Below are positions 22,262-34,039 of a stretch of 64,000 bases of DNA, piece by piece (positions within the stretch are counted from its first letter, which is position 1; every line of letters starts with the position of its first letter). The notes below the pieces were generated by a model, which ran no database searches, was not told the origin of the DNA, and saw only the letters and a list, made by a program, of their open reading frames with translations. The DNA comes from Bathymodiolus brooksi. Taxonomy: Eukaryota; Mollusca; Bivalvia; Mytilida; Modiolidae. The stretch is taken from assembly GCA_963680875.1 (NCBI GenBank), contig OY804579.1, positions 17,127,506-17,191,505 on the forward strand. The letters run 5' to 3'. The translations under genes were made by a program, and so were the position numbers.

Positions 22262-22763
22262 CATCTTATATAAATATACTGGATTTTGATTGGTTGATAT
22301 ATATAGCTGGTGTATTTTTAATGTATTTTTTATATTTCGAACGAATTTCGTTTTCGTTCCATTTTCACCATCGCCGGGGTATTTGCATGAAAATATTAAT
22401 ATTTTTGCCAAAATGTGTTTGTCTTCTTTACTGTCGCGAGCCTCGAGAACCCCCCCCCCCCCCCCTCCCCCTCCCAAACGCTATTCTTTATCTACATGTG
22501 AAATGTAGCGTGTTTTCAAATATGAAAACCGAAAGCGTTCCGATGTGTAAGTGTAACATCAGACGATAACATAAAATAAGATAGAATAAAGTATAAAGTA
22601 ATACCTGACACAAACATTAAGAGCAGATAATTGATGGAGGCAGAAAACAAAATGTTTTTTATATTTATTTAATAATTAGTCCTACAAGTAGAACTGACAA
22701 GACTATTGGTAGTGGAAATGCGATTACGGTACGCCGACCCTGGAATTTCTTTGCTTGTTTGTT

Positions 22764-23012
22764 GTTTGATAGTGTTTAACGCCACTTTCAACAATATTTC
22801 AGTTATCGGTGCGGTCAGTTTTATTGGTGGAGGAAACCGGAAGACCCGGAGAAAACCACCGGTCTGTCACAAGTCACTGACAAACGTTATCACAAAATGT
22901 TCTACACTTCGCCCTGATCGAGATTCGAACTCACAAGATCAATGGTGATAGGCACTGATTGCATAGGTACTTGTAAATCCAACTATCATACGATCATGGC
23001 CACGACGGCCCC
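22764..23012 (-). mobile_element. SINE-2, full length, shared by both arms
   Basis: The head on the minus strand begins GGGGCCGTCGTGGCCATGAT with B box GAGTTCGAATC; the tail reads GTGTTTAACGCCACTTTC on the plus strand. The partner is 57487-57722. Other SINE-2 copies: 25105-25312 and 55196-55385, 32737-32992 and 46965-47190, and 52942-53182 (right arm only). Confidence 0.82.
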
Positions 23013-23844
23013 CGAACCTGGAATAGAGTCCTCTGTTATACTTCAGGATCGGCGTACTGTTAATGCATTTCGTCAAACATTCTTACTACATTGTTCATTT
23101 GTGTCAGAATAAAAAAAAATGTAAATCAAGAAGCTCCGAAGCAGATGTCCTAGTATCCGTTGCATCCTAGCATTTATTTCCTATACAAAATATTGTGAAA
23201 ATGAAAATTAAATATACATGTAGTACAGCATACGTGTGAACTTAATTTTAACTTACTTTGTGAATGTGATTTTCAATATTTGGTAGGAAGTCCCACTGTT
23301 TTGCTAAATGTGGTACTCTTCCCAACGCCATCCATTCCTTACCCACATCAATGCAAAACTTCTCCCATCCTCTTGTCCCCTGAACACTTAGTATTTCTAC
23401 GTAAAACACTTGCCCCGATCCACCATATGCTGGGTTACCTATTATTCCAGGACAGAGATATGTATCGCTGTAAAGTAAATTCAATGCATGAAAGGTTACT
23501 GACAGGTCTTTATTCTAACACTATGTTAAATAACATTCACCTAACAATAAAGGGACCGTCGTGGTCGTGATGTTTTCATAGTCGGATTTACTAATGATAC
23601 ATGTAGCTACATTCCAACAGCACCTGCATATGGAGTATATATCTCTCAGTTGATCCGATGTTCCAAAGCTTGTGCTTCATATCATGAAAGCTACTGAACC
23701 AAGGATTCCTAGTGGTCAAGTTGAAGTCATCACTTTGGGCGATTTACGGTCCCCATTGTGACTTTGTGAACCGTTATGAGATATGTGTGTCACAAATGGT
23801 CACTTGTAAGCATTTCCCGTTCCTCTCCGCATTCATAACTGATC

Positions 23845-24290
23845 ACTGGGTGTGCAACTAGAGTAATACGACGGGTGAGACAGGAACTGCGTAGCATTCC
23901 ACCGTTATTCAGTTTGTGTTGCCCGATCTTTTGTTTTCTGTGTAGTGTTTAATAGATGGTTGTTTGTTCTTTTGTCCTTTTTCTTTCAACCATTGTGTTG
24001 TCTGTCCTTCAATTTATCCGTTTGTCGTAATCGCAATCCGGCATTCTCCTCATTTATGACTTATCACCAGGTTTGTAACAAGTGCCACTAGTGGAGCAGC
24101 AACTTCCTGCCCTTCCGGAGCACATACTTTCAATCCTGAAATTTAGTGAGGTTCGCGTAGCTCAATCTTTAGCTTTCCTGTATTGGTTTGTAGATCGTTG
24201 TTTGCCCTTTGTCTTTCTTCATTTGTCCTTTTTCTTTTGGTCATTGTATTATCTGTTCTTCTTTGAGTACAGACGACACATGAAAACGTG
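23845..24290 (-). repeat. Two repeat B copies in tandem
   Basis: Minus-strand copies with reverse-complement ends AACACGACGGGTGC-like; paired with 56180-56395 and 56440-56655 in the right arm. They lie in the last-but-one large intron region of the oxidase copies. Confidence 0.75.
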
Positions 24291-24394
24291 GTAGACAACA
24301 TAATGCTTAAATATTAAGTGGGACAGCAGTTCTCTGTTATTACAGAATTGTTAGCGGCTTCATCACCATTATTTTGAATTTGAACTTGAATTTT

Positions 24395-24570
24395 GGTGTT
24401 TAACGCTACTTTCAGCAATATTTCAGCTATATCATGGCGAACAGTTTTACTGGTGGAAGAAGCCGGAGTACCCGGAGAGAACCACCGATCATGGGCAAGC
24501 AACTGGTAAACTGTATCACTTGCGGCTGCGAGTCGAGTGCACTCCTTTTTGTAATTTACAAAGCCGGACT
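24395..24570 (-). mobile_element. SINE-1, head-truncated
   Basis: Tail, body and CCGGCTTTGTAAATTACAAA are present but the tRNA-like head is missing. Partner 55885-56067. Confidence 0.8.
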
Positions 24571-25104
24571 TCACCATTATTGTTACCTGTTATTAGCCTC
24601 AATGTTGTAAGACCACGTTTCACACATTCGCATTAAAACAAATCTGAGAGATTAGTGATTTCGTAAAAGGGACCACGATTTTTTTATGTAATACAAATAT
24701 TGGTTTATCGCACCCTTTAGCAACTTATTATACCTGAGTATACAATTTCAGTCCTGGTCATAACATACCTGTACCCCATCCATCGCATTTCTAGAGCAAT
24801 GTTTAGAGGATATTCATCTTTTTCTTCGTAATGATCCACCTTGCTGACAACAATTTGTATAATTTTCAGTAGCTTATTGTAATCCCCTTTAAGGTCAAAT
24901 GAAAACTCCATATCACTGACTGGTGCCTGGTCAATATGTTTTCTAGAGAAATACAATACAAATTTATGCTCATTTCCTCAAATAATAACAGAAAGGAAAA
25001 TTATTAAGAAAACCAAAAATTTGCATTGATATTTCTAATCAACCTTTTAGTATCTGAATATTAAAATCTATCAATATTATCTTTGGAAATTTATAGATAA
25101 TTAT

Positions 25105-25312
25105 TTACAACTACCAATGCAATCAGTGCCTATCACCACCAAAGTTGTGAGTTGGAATCCCACTCAAGGCGAGGTGTCATCGATACAACTTAATCCGATA
25201 AAGTTTGTCGGTGACCTTGGGCAGGTCTGTGGTTTTCTCAAGGTACTCTGATTTCCAATATAACTGACCGGCACAATATGTAAACACCCTAACCATGTAT
25301 CGATAGTCTAAA
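25105..25312 (+). mobile_element. SINE-2
   Basis: Head part with GTGAGTTGGAATCCCACTC, body GGCAGGTCTGTGGTTTTCTC; partner 55196-55385 on the minus strand. Confidence 0.75.
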
Positions 25313-25504
25313 CGATGAATTGATCACTTTAGATCCGAAAGAAATGAGAAATGAATATTTTTCGTTCCTTTCGAGTCGAGTACAAAGCACAATTAACACT
25401 GCCAACGAATGTAATGTTAATTATGAATCATAGTATATAGTAAAACCTGTAGTATATCTCTCAGATATGAAAGAAGTACGTATAATTTTTTTGATTGCTT
25501 TCTA

Positions 25505-25762
25505 GTGTTTTAACGCCACTTTCAGCAATATTTCAGCTATATCATGGCGACCAGATTTAATGATGGAAGAAGGCGGAGTACCCGGAGAGAACCACCGACC
25601 ATGAGCAAGCAACTGGTAAGCTTTATCACTTGCGGCTGCGAGTCGAGTGAACCCTTTTTGTAATTTACAAAGCCGGGCACGAACCCACGCCGTATTGGTG
25701 ATAAGCTTGTATGAGTTGTTAGGTAATCCAACTACCTAGCTCATTGAGCCACCCGGGCAAAT
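25505..25762 (-). mobile_element. SINE-1, full length
   Basis: Complete from GCCCGGGTGGCTCAATGAG (minus strand) to the GTGTTTTAACGCCACTTTC-type tail. It is flanked by ATATGAAAGAAGTACGTAT on both sides (25466-25484 and 25767-25785), a 19-base direct repeat fitting a target-site duplication. Partner 54737-54997. Confidence 0.85.
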
Positions 25763-26009
25763 CGGATATGAAAGAAGTACGTATGAAGACTTATATATAA
25801 ACCACATAATTATGTCAAAGACTTTACTATCATAATTACACTTTTAAACGCACATGATAACAACAGGAAATACATGTATTGTATGTGTTATATATAATAC
25901 AAAAAACGAGGAATAATACTATTGAACCAAAACATTGTCACTTATTTATCAATATTTCAGCACAAAATTATGAGTTAAGACTAAATTAAATTAATGTGTC
26001 CCAATAAAT

Positions 26010-26220
26010 GTCCCGCGAAGAAAAGAAACAAATATTCATTCAAAACAATAAAAACAAAAAAATACCAAGTTATCAGAACAGTTCAAAAATCCAATCGGAA
26101 AATCATAGGAAGTGTTTACATCGATACGCTAGCACAAATATACATGCATTTTCCTGGCTGGATACAAGTGCTTCAATAGCAAGTGACGGAGTTGAAATAG
26201 TTTAATGGGTCTGACCAAAC
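26010..26220 (+). repeat. Repeat D
   Basis: Contains CAGAACAGTTCAAAAATCCA and GTGCTTCAATAGCAAGTGAC; related to 9570-9960 and 30560-30900. Partner 54300-54480. Confidence 0.65.
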
Positions 26221-27094
26221 CTCTTGGTGAAATTATTAATATACTTCTAAGATCGTATATAAATACACATACATTTACAATATCAGGTAAGGACAACGAA
26301 CTCATTACGACCAAGCCCTGACGACATTGTCGAGTAAAAGGATGGTCGGAATACAAACAAAGTGAAAACAAAGACTTTAACCACACGAACTGATACATCA
26401 ACCAGGAATGTGACCAGATAATTCCGACAAATCTTGGCATTAGGAGCAAAAATATTGAATGTCAACTTTCAGAATTTCAAAACATTTGTACTGTAATAAT
26501 ATGTATTGATTTTTTATTAGGATAATCTCTATTGTTTACAGAAATAAACATGTTGTCTATGTATTATTTATAGTTACCGGAAATGAACAGCATGTGGAAG
26601 TTCTTGATGCAGGTGGCCAGCTGGGTAGATGATGTGTTTTAAGGCTTTGAATAAAGACCATGAATAATACGGAGTAAGACGTGGATCACTGGCTATGAAA
26701 GGAGCTACGACTTGTAAAGCTTCTTGTGTAAGTGAATCCTTCGCGTCTTTCCAGGAATAATAACTAAGCTCCGCAAGATCAACACTCTTCGGGTTTTTCA
26801 CTTTATTGATGGCTCTCACCCAAATATCGTCATTTTTTGTTTCATAGTCAAATACACTAAGAGAGTTGTATGGGAACCAGAAAATCTCCACAGACCAATT
26901 GTTCTCTACCAGGCTCTTCATACTAGCCGGATTAAAGAAAAGGTCCTCTAAATCATAGTATACATTTTCTGTTTTGACTATTATCTCAGGAACCAGTTGT
27001 ATTGTCATATCAAATATAACCCCGAAACAGCCAAAATTACCAGCGACCGCTCTAAGCATTTCTTTGTTGTCCGCCATAGTGTATGTTCGAAGTT

Positions 27095-27112
27095 CACCTT
27101 TACCTGAATCAC
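27095..27112 (-). other. Deletion junction inside exon 6 of the left oxidase copy
   Basis: Compared with the right arm, the left copy jumps from the intron position equivalent to 52843 straight to the exon position equivalent to 53397. The join is at a shared GTA, so a few bases of microhomology are present. About 555 bp are missing, including a whole SINE (52942-53182 on the right) and the first 61 nt of exon 6. It could instead be described as an insertion on the right, but the right version keeps a normal exon and family-conserved residues, so deletion on the left is the better reading. Confidence 0.82.
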
Positions 27113-27519
27113 ATTAAATTATTATTGGCTATATAATGTGTGGTTTATGTGTCTAAATCAACATCTGAATTAGTAGTGTTATTGTAAGCAAAACTAATAT
27201 CCTTTCACTATTTAAAACTGAATTAGCGCTGATAATTTTATAGACTTTGCCAATGATATATGTTTACTGACATACTTCAGTGTCCATTTTTGGGTATTCT
27301 CTAATATTTGTTTCTTCACTTATTTTGTTCGAGTACCGTATGCTCCATACTAATAATTCTTGAATTCATGATAACGAGTAAAATTATTGTTTTGAAAGTT
27401 TCGGATATTACACAGGTCCATGTTTTTTTTCAACTAAGTCTTGTTCTATATTTATTTATTTGGCTCGTTTATTGTGGAAGATATTTCGAACTTGTCCAGT
27501 ATCTTCCTTTTTTTTTGCG

Positions 27520-27745
27520 ACAATTAAAACACCCGAGTTCTCCCTCGGTTTTTAGTGGGGTTCGTTTGACTAAATCCTTAGTTTTCTGTGTAATACTTTG
27601 TATATCATATTTGGTCCCTTTTTCCCATTGTATTGTCTCTCAGTTCCTTCTTCTATTTACGGCTTCTGTCTTTCGTCATGACCATATATTCAAGATTATG
27701 GTGTTTAACGCCACTTTCAACAATATTTCAGCTATATCGTGTCAA
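27520..27745 (-). repeat. Repeat B and SINE tail remnants in oxidase intron 5
   Basis: Repeat B fragment (GAACCCCACTAAAAACCGAG on the minus strand) at 27520-27680, then a 45 bp SINE tail (GTGTTTAACGCCACTTTCAA) at 27697-27745. Partners 52255-52405 and 52198-52243. Confidence 0.7.
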
Positions 27746-29484
27746 TGTCAATATGGTTGAAATATTTCTCCCTTTACGTTAAAAATAAGCGGTTAATCAA
27801 TCAACATTTCTTTGTTTAATTTCAAGGTATTTTATAGGTTTTTAATGTTAGTAGAGTATTTAATGTACTATTTTCTCTACATTAATGATGACTCTTGAAA
27901 TAAAACCAACAGGCAACTTACGTGACACGCGGTAGCAACAACACTGACCATTTGCACCGTGTCGAGAATAACATTTGCATCTAAATGCATTTTATTCTTT
28001 ATTTGGAACTCTTTGAAATCTCCAGTTGTTGTACCTGTCATGATGTCAACTTCCATTTGTTTTTTCTTAAAAAAAACAACACGAGAATAATAATTAATTT
28101 GCATAATGCTGTATTCTGAATTAAACATAATATCAATACTAGTATTGGTTTGTTGTCATTAAACGAAAGCCACAGTTATCATGAAGATTCAACTGGGGAA
28201 AACTGTTTTATATCTTCACATGATTTAATGAATTATAACAAGTTCTACCAAAAAAGATAATGTGATGTTACAACAAGACATTACATACAAAGGGTATTTT
28301 ATTTGCAGCGATATTTTTTTCAAAGCATAAATTATTGTGTTACATAACACTTTAGATAAACAAGCAAAGAAAACGTTATTATTTTAGAGATTATCTGTAA
28401 TATACAAACTTTTAGTACTTCATTATTTCTAAGGTAAGAACAATAAAAGAGTTTTAAACTCGTTATTAGACCAATGAATTTCTTGTTTTGCTTTACAGTT
28501 TGACAGTTTATACGAGGTTTTCGACACATTTTGTCTTCTTGGTCCCAAAGACGTTAATTATATGACTTTCTAATATTTTCCTTTTGAACATATCTTAGGA
28601 CAGTTGTAATAGGTATTTTACTTACATTTACAAGTCGTATTCTTGAACCATCTGAATAATCACTTTGCATTTTAGCAACATAAATGAGCAACTGGCGACT
28701 GTCAGAAAATAAAGGTGCCCAGCTATGACGAGACCCTACACATCTAACACGAACATCTTCAGCGGCTGCTGCCTGTACAAGGCTCTGTATCTCATCTTTA
28801 GATGTTGGATAACAACTTATCACTTTAGCCTTTTGATTCCTTCCCCAGTTTAAAAATAGCTCAATTGTAAGTGTCGGTGATGACCTTATTCTTTGTTGCA
28901 GACTGTTCAGTATGTTTTCAATACTTCTATTGTCCTAGAAAATAATTGCGATAGACAGTAAATTCAATAGTTCAATAAATGTTACTTAAACATAAAACAA
29001 ACATCCACATTTATCAGAAGGGAACAGTTTAACTGGATGTTAGGGGTCGTCTGAGTAATGCTTTGTACTCACTGCTGTAGATTTCACAATCGATGTGAGA
29101 TAAAAAAAAAAACAAAAAAACAAACAAAAACAAAAACCCTCCCCCACTCATCCAACATAAAAAATAAATAAAAAGCTGTTGTTCATAAGCTTTAGATTTT
29201 AACCTGATTGTCAAATGGGTTTCTTTCTAGTGCTGTAGATTACAGTAAAATAAATTAAATTGAAATAGCAAGGTACACCTAGGCTACATTTATCTTTGTT
29301 TTATGTGGAATATGGTTTTTTTTCTTTATTATTTTGTTTTCCTTTTTTTTTGTTGCTTTGGCGCGGCTAGTAACAATATCCAACTCTAGTTGTTCATTTC
29401 AATGACACTTTATCATGACAAAGAAATATACTGATTCCCTTCATATTCGTAATTTCATATGACATAATATTTCATATACATTAA

Positions 29485-29799
29485 AGGCATACAGTCGCTC
29501 AGATTGATTTTTTTTGTTTATATTAAAAGTTGCCAAAATTCGATGTTTTATACTAATAAAATGTTCTGAACAAGAAGCCAGGCTTAAAAAATAGGTTATA
29601 ATGTCGTAATTAGTGAAAAGAATTCGAATGTTTGTTGGTGAAATCGCCATTAACACACCTAATTATAAGTCGGCTGTCTTTTCCGAAGTTTACCGGACAC
29701 TGATAACTGCTATGAATAACCAGAAAGCATGTTGCAGGTAAATATTGGTTAAAATTAATATAATCAATAAAAAAAATCAATCTGAGCGACTGTATGCCT
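29485..29799. mobile_element. TTAA-flanked MITE, left arm only
   Basis: Inverted ends of about 30 bp start AGGCATACAGTCGCTCAGAT and are flanked by TTAA on both sides (29481-29484 and 29800-29803). This fits a piggyBac- or Kolobok-type target duplication. The equivalent right-arm site near 50223 has no insertion. It lies in intron 3 of the broken oxidase copy. No transposase inside. Confidence 0.85.
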
Positions 29800-30559
29800 T
29801 TAAGACAAGTTAGAAGATACAAATTATGATATGTGCAAATAAATATGAAGATCGATCATAGCAAAATTATATATCCATCTGTATTAGATATATACTGCAA
29901 ATCTTCTCCTGACACGTGGCACATGCTACATGAAATCGTCAGATTACATTCTTAAATGAAAGTATGTCGTACGTGTCAGATGACCTATTCTAATTGGTCT
30001 TGTCTTGTCGTACTTCGGCGTCTCAATTTTACCTTACTACTCCTACACAGCATGTACGTGTGAATGAGTGCTCTATTCTCCAATTTTAATTCTCTTATTC
30101 TTTTTATTCCTTTGTTTTTATTTTGTTTTGTATAAAAGAGAATCATGGCCGTTTCATGAACATTCCATATGTGAAGATCAGAATTATATTTGAACATCTG
30201 CGTTTTTTCAAACAAATTTATATTTTGTTTTACGAGTTAATATGTCATAGAAACGATGTATTTGATATAAAAATCATTTATACCTGATAATCTTCTACAT
30301 TTTCTTCTTTTTCTGTCTCTTGATTCAGCTGAAAAACAAAAATTTATTATTTATTCCTTTTTAACCATTGTGAGAACTGTATAAATGTTTTATTATTTGA
30401 ATTACAAAAGTTAACGTCGCTTTAAATAAAATTACACAACCAATGTCGAGATAGGATAATAAACTACACCACTAGAGTAAGCCACCCAGTTTTTGGTCAA
30501 ATTGCATCGTGGACAATACCTTTATCGCCAACAATTAGGACAAGATGAAACTTGAATTA

Positions 30560-30900
30560 ATGTTCATAGCTAAGAATAAATGTAAATCATTTAGTATCCA
30601 TTATCATAAGTATACTGAAACGACAAACAAAGACATATCACGCCATCATAACATCAAAACAGTTCTAAAATCTAATCATAAAAACGTGAAACCGACAATA
30701 GCGATATCCCTAACACGCATATACATGATCATTCACTCTTCTGGCTTGGTACAGGTACTTAAATAAAAAGTGGCGGGGTCAATCTAATAGTATGAGCACA
30801 AATCTGCCTTTTTAGTGAATTGTGCGGTCATGCAAGTGCTTAACACATATAACAGGGTGAACGGTTTTTGCAAAGAAAACGGAGTTATAATCTAGACATT
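30560..30900 (+). repeat. Repeat D
   Basis: Contains CTTCTGGCTTGGTACAGGTA, AAAAAGTGGCGGGGTC and TAACAGGGTGAACGG. Partner 49130-49460. It lies in intron 2 of the oxidase copies. Frames within it are artefacts of the repeat. Confidence 0.65.
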
Positions 30901-31747
30901 TATGCATAATATTAGTTATATAAAAGTGTAAATATAATTAACCTGATCGTTCTGGAGGGTTTTACAATCTACCATTACTATTTTCTTCTCACTATTTTTC
31001 AAGGTATCTGTCCATTGCTTTTCTTTGTTTCCCAACTCTAGTAATACCATTCTGTCATCTTTAAGGGCTAGTTTCATACACGTCTTTAGATCATTACCAC
31101 TTTTTGGATTTTCTGTCCCGACAATCTCTGTTTTCTTTTGGCCTGTCGAACCAGAATTCTAAAACAACATTGTACATTGTATTATCCAATCAAATAATAA
31201 CATAGTTAGCTTCAATATCCAGATTTTTACAGTAAATCATGTGTGCATAGTTTCATGACGCCGTTATCAAACTACTTATATTGTAGGTTATACATGTCAC
31301 ATGTGATACATGCTCAAATAATTTCTAAATGTCAATAATTACTTTTAAGCACGAGTTTTGTACACAACACTCCAAAATCTATTTTCTGATTGGCTTTTTT
31401 CGTGTACAAGTATACAAACAAAATACTTGTAATGTTTCTGCCGAATTATCATCAAAATTGTGTTGCCATTCGGCATGTGTATACCACCTAGCCAAATGAT
31501 GATTATTAAAAAAACCGTATTGTATTTCGATTTAGAATTAAATGATCTGATATACATACCTTAGAACTAGATGAATTTCCACATCCCATGTTTTATTCTA
31601 TTTGATTTACAAGTGATCAAGACTCATTAGAACTGAAAAAATAAATAAAAATTATTCAGTTTCAGTTGTGTAATTATAGTGGGTCTGTACACAACTGCCC
31701 TGCACAATGCAGTTTAGGGTTTTTGTCTATCATCTAATACGATGGTG

Positions 31748-31935
31748 AGTGCCCGGTGGCTCAGTGAGCTAGGTAGTTGGATTACCTAGCAACTCATACA
31801 AGCCTATCACCAATGCGGCGTGGGTTCACGCCCGGTACTCCGGCTTCTTCCACCACTAATACTGGTCCCCATGATATAGTTGAAATATTGCTGAAAGTGG
31901 CGTTAAACACCAAAAATCAATCAATCAATCAATCA
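31748..31935 (+). mobile_element. SINE-1 with internal deletion
   Basis: The head and tail are intact, but about 80 bp of body (the AATTACAAA to TTGCTTGCCC part) is missing compared with the partner at 48010-48275. It ends in CAATCAATC units. It lies just upstream of the left oxidase 5' end. Confidence 0.85.
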
Positions 31936-32736
31936 AGTAATGTGATGGTATCTCACGTCTTATCTATTATAATTTCAAAATTTCCAAGTGTTTTTTGCTA
32001 CTATTATATGTTGTTAATTTCAAATCCTAATGCTATTTGCTTGTATCGTCGGATTTGATTGGTTACCCTTCTACGTAAAATTCTCAATCTACAAGTCGTA
32101 ACTGACTGAAGGTCCAGCTGGAAGGGTCCGCAATCTTGAAAACGTGAAACCCTACATGTCATATTTACAACAATACACAAAAATAATCACAACCTTGCAA
32201 ACTTATTTTAGTTAAATTTTATCAAAATTGAAGCGTACACGAAACCAAAACACAACCTGACTGCCACGATATATCTGCAGTATTGTTCAATGTAAATACA
32301 CATAACTTATTTCTATAAATGTAAGGAATTATTGAGGAGTATATTCCGTTTTCATGAACCGTCATTTCAACCGCGGTTTATTGCTTCAGGTTCACATTTA
32401 GTCCTTGTATTGATGGGGTAGCTTTCATATTGAAAAATTATAATAAAAACGTGGATATCTAATTTAGTGCGCAAAATGCGTTTCTGGAATAACTTTCAAC
32501 CGGTAGGCTTAAAGTAAAATGATTGCATATATATTTAAAAAAAACATACGAAAAACATTGAATTAGTGTATGAATAAATTAGGTATGTCCATGATTAAAC
32601 CGCAGCTACAATCTGACAAAGTGGATGTCAATGATTACCCAGTCAGAGCTGCAATTGTATTACCTTTCCTGTTGCAATATAAGTGATTTACATTTTAGCG
32701 GTTTAGGATGACGAAATAGTGAGTTAGGGTTAGGGT

Positions 32737-32992
32737 GTTGGTGCTTAACGCCACTTTCAACAATATTTCAGTTATATCATGGTGGTCAATTTTATTGGAG
32801 GAATAAACTGGAGTACCCGGAGAAACCCACCTACCTGCCGCAAGTCACTGACAAACTTTGTCGCACAATGTTGTATCGTGTACATATCGTCTGAGCGGGG
32901 TTCGAACTCATGACGTTAATGGTGATAGGCACTGGTTGCATAGGTAGTTATAAATCAAACTACCATACGATCATCACCACCACGGCCCCTGC
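32737..32992 (-). mobile_element. SINE-2 near the inner edge of the left arm
   Basis: Full length, tail at 32737 and head at 32992; partner 46965-47190. The palindrome pairing continues another 250 bp inward and then stops. Confidence 0.82.
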
Positions 32993-33449
32993 AGACTGAA
33001 GAAATAGACACGTCAGTCAAACAAATTATCCTGTAACGGGAAACATGCAACGGACTACAACAACCTTGTTATCACCCTGGAAAGGGATTTATAATTCGCC
33101 GTCACTGGACATTAAGCTACCAACACTCAATCAATCTGTGTTTCAGGTGTTTTATCAATAAAGGATTCATTACAAAAATAGATATTCAAAATATCAGGTA
33201 ATTCGTAGGCTTTTCACATTATTGAGATAATTCATTTTAATATAAAAAAGAAGTTAATGATCCGATGAGAGGTTGTTTTTTATTTATTGATAGTATATCC
33301 TGGTTGATGACGTACCTTGATATATCAAAATAAAGCGATTAAATTAAAGTATCCTGCACTTGTTCAATTTGAGCAGGCAAATTGCATTGAATGGATAAAT
33401 AGAATGTATAAGGTTAATTGAGTCATGACGTGAGAAAACACCAACAGTG

Positions 33450-33800
33450 GTAGAATGTAATGGAAAACTTGAAAAGTTATAAGGCTGTCGACAAGAATAA
33501 TAGCTAGTGGATCGCCGATATAAAAAAGCAAATGGTTGACTACAAGAAACCAAGCTATAACAATGCCGACAAGTTGCCGTCTAAAATAAAACTATGAAGT
33601 TGGCAACACGCATACATTTATTAAAAGCTACATAGAAGCTCTTAAGTAAATCACATACAAAGTTACTGATAAGTATAAAAACTACAGTGTTGTCGACATA
33701 CATAAAAGTCACAAAGTTGGCGAAAACATAAAAAGATAATAAAAAAAAGGTACAAAGTTACCGACAAGAATAAAAGGTTACAGGGCACACAAGACGAAGA
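33450..33800. repeat. Degenerate tandem repeat
   Basis: Loosely repeated units of roughly 35-45 bp around ACAAAGTTACCGACAAGAAT, with related CAAGTTGCCGTCTAAAATAA and ACAAAGTTGGCGAAAACAT. No coding content; just inside the palindrome spacer. Confidence 0.5.
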
Positions 33801-34039
33801 AAAGCAAAACAAAAACACAACACAATGTGTGTCGGACACCACTATGCGCAAACAAACACAAATAAGATAAGCCCTCCTACAAACATGTATCTCAAAGTCC
33901 AGGGAGATAACACTATCTCCAGTTCACTGCGTTTGTCGAGAGAATGCTACACTCGTGACATACCACAATTAGCAATAAGCTGAAAGAATAGATTCAACTT
34001 ATTTCAATGGTGTGTAATTGAAATATATTGAGCTAATAA

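Larger units (their letters stand above)
21927..31589 (-). pseudogene. Gulonolactone oxidase-like gene, left copy, broken in exon 6
   Basis: This is the divergent twin of the gene at 48435-58627. Exons in transcript order are 31589-31560 (MGCGNSSSSK), 31158-30943, 30328-30284, 28934-28626, 28065-27922, 27103-26578, 24942-24769, 23467-23257 and 22034-21927. Exon 6 has lost its first 61 nt together with about 0.5 kb of the preceding intron. The remaining exon follows a CAG that could serve as acceptor at 27104-27106. Splicing there shifts the frame, and a TGA appears 33 codons later. The lost residues include GVGKG, part of the FAD-binding region. The other eight exons are open, keep their splice sites and retain VPHLAKQW, so decay looks recent. 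An alternative upstream acceptor cannot be excluded. Confidence 0.8.
17409..33247 (+). repeat. Left arm of a giant imperfect inverted repeat
   Basis: Read as reverse complement, this arm matches 46717-64000 almost continuously. Clear anchors are 17409/64000, 18366/63048, 21927/58627, 24942/55514, 31589/48435 and 33247/46717. Pairing is collinear except at 21040-21840, where the right arm carries extra minisatellite and LINE material (58740-60840). By eye the arms differ by several percent in exons and more in introns, with many indels. The partner of everything left of 17409 would lie beyond the window. It could be a genuine segmental palindrome or two haplotypes misjoined in an assembly; the sequence alone cannot decide. 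Confidence 0.93.

Noticed and set aside
22259..22569. Poly-Gly/Pro proteins
   Set aside because: They are products of the poly-C/poly-G run, which differs in length between arms.
26129..26465. 106- and 60-residue frames opposite repeat D
   Set aside because: Both arms keep them roughly open, but they overlap each other and lie across a repeat; composition is not protein-like.
27308..27760. 150-residue frame in oxidase intron 5
   Set aside because: It is a shadow through repeat B and a SINE tail, rich in Phe and Leu from AT-rich DNA; the right-arm copy is shifted.
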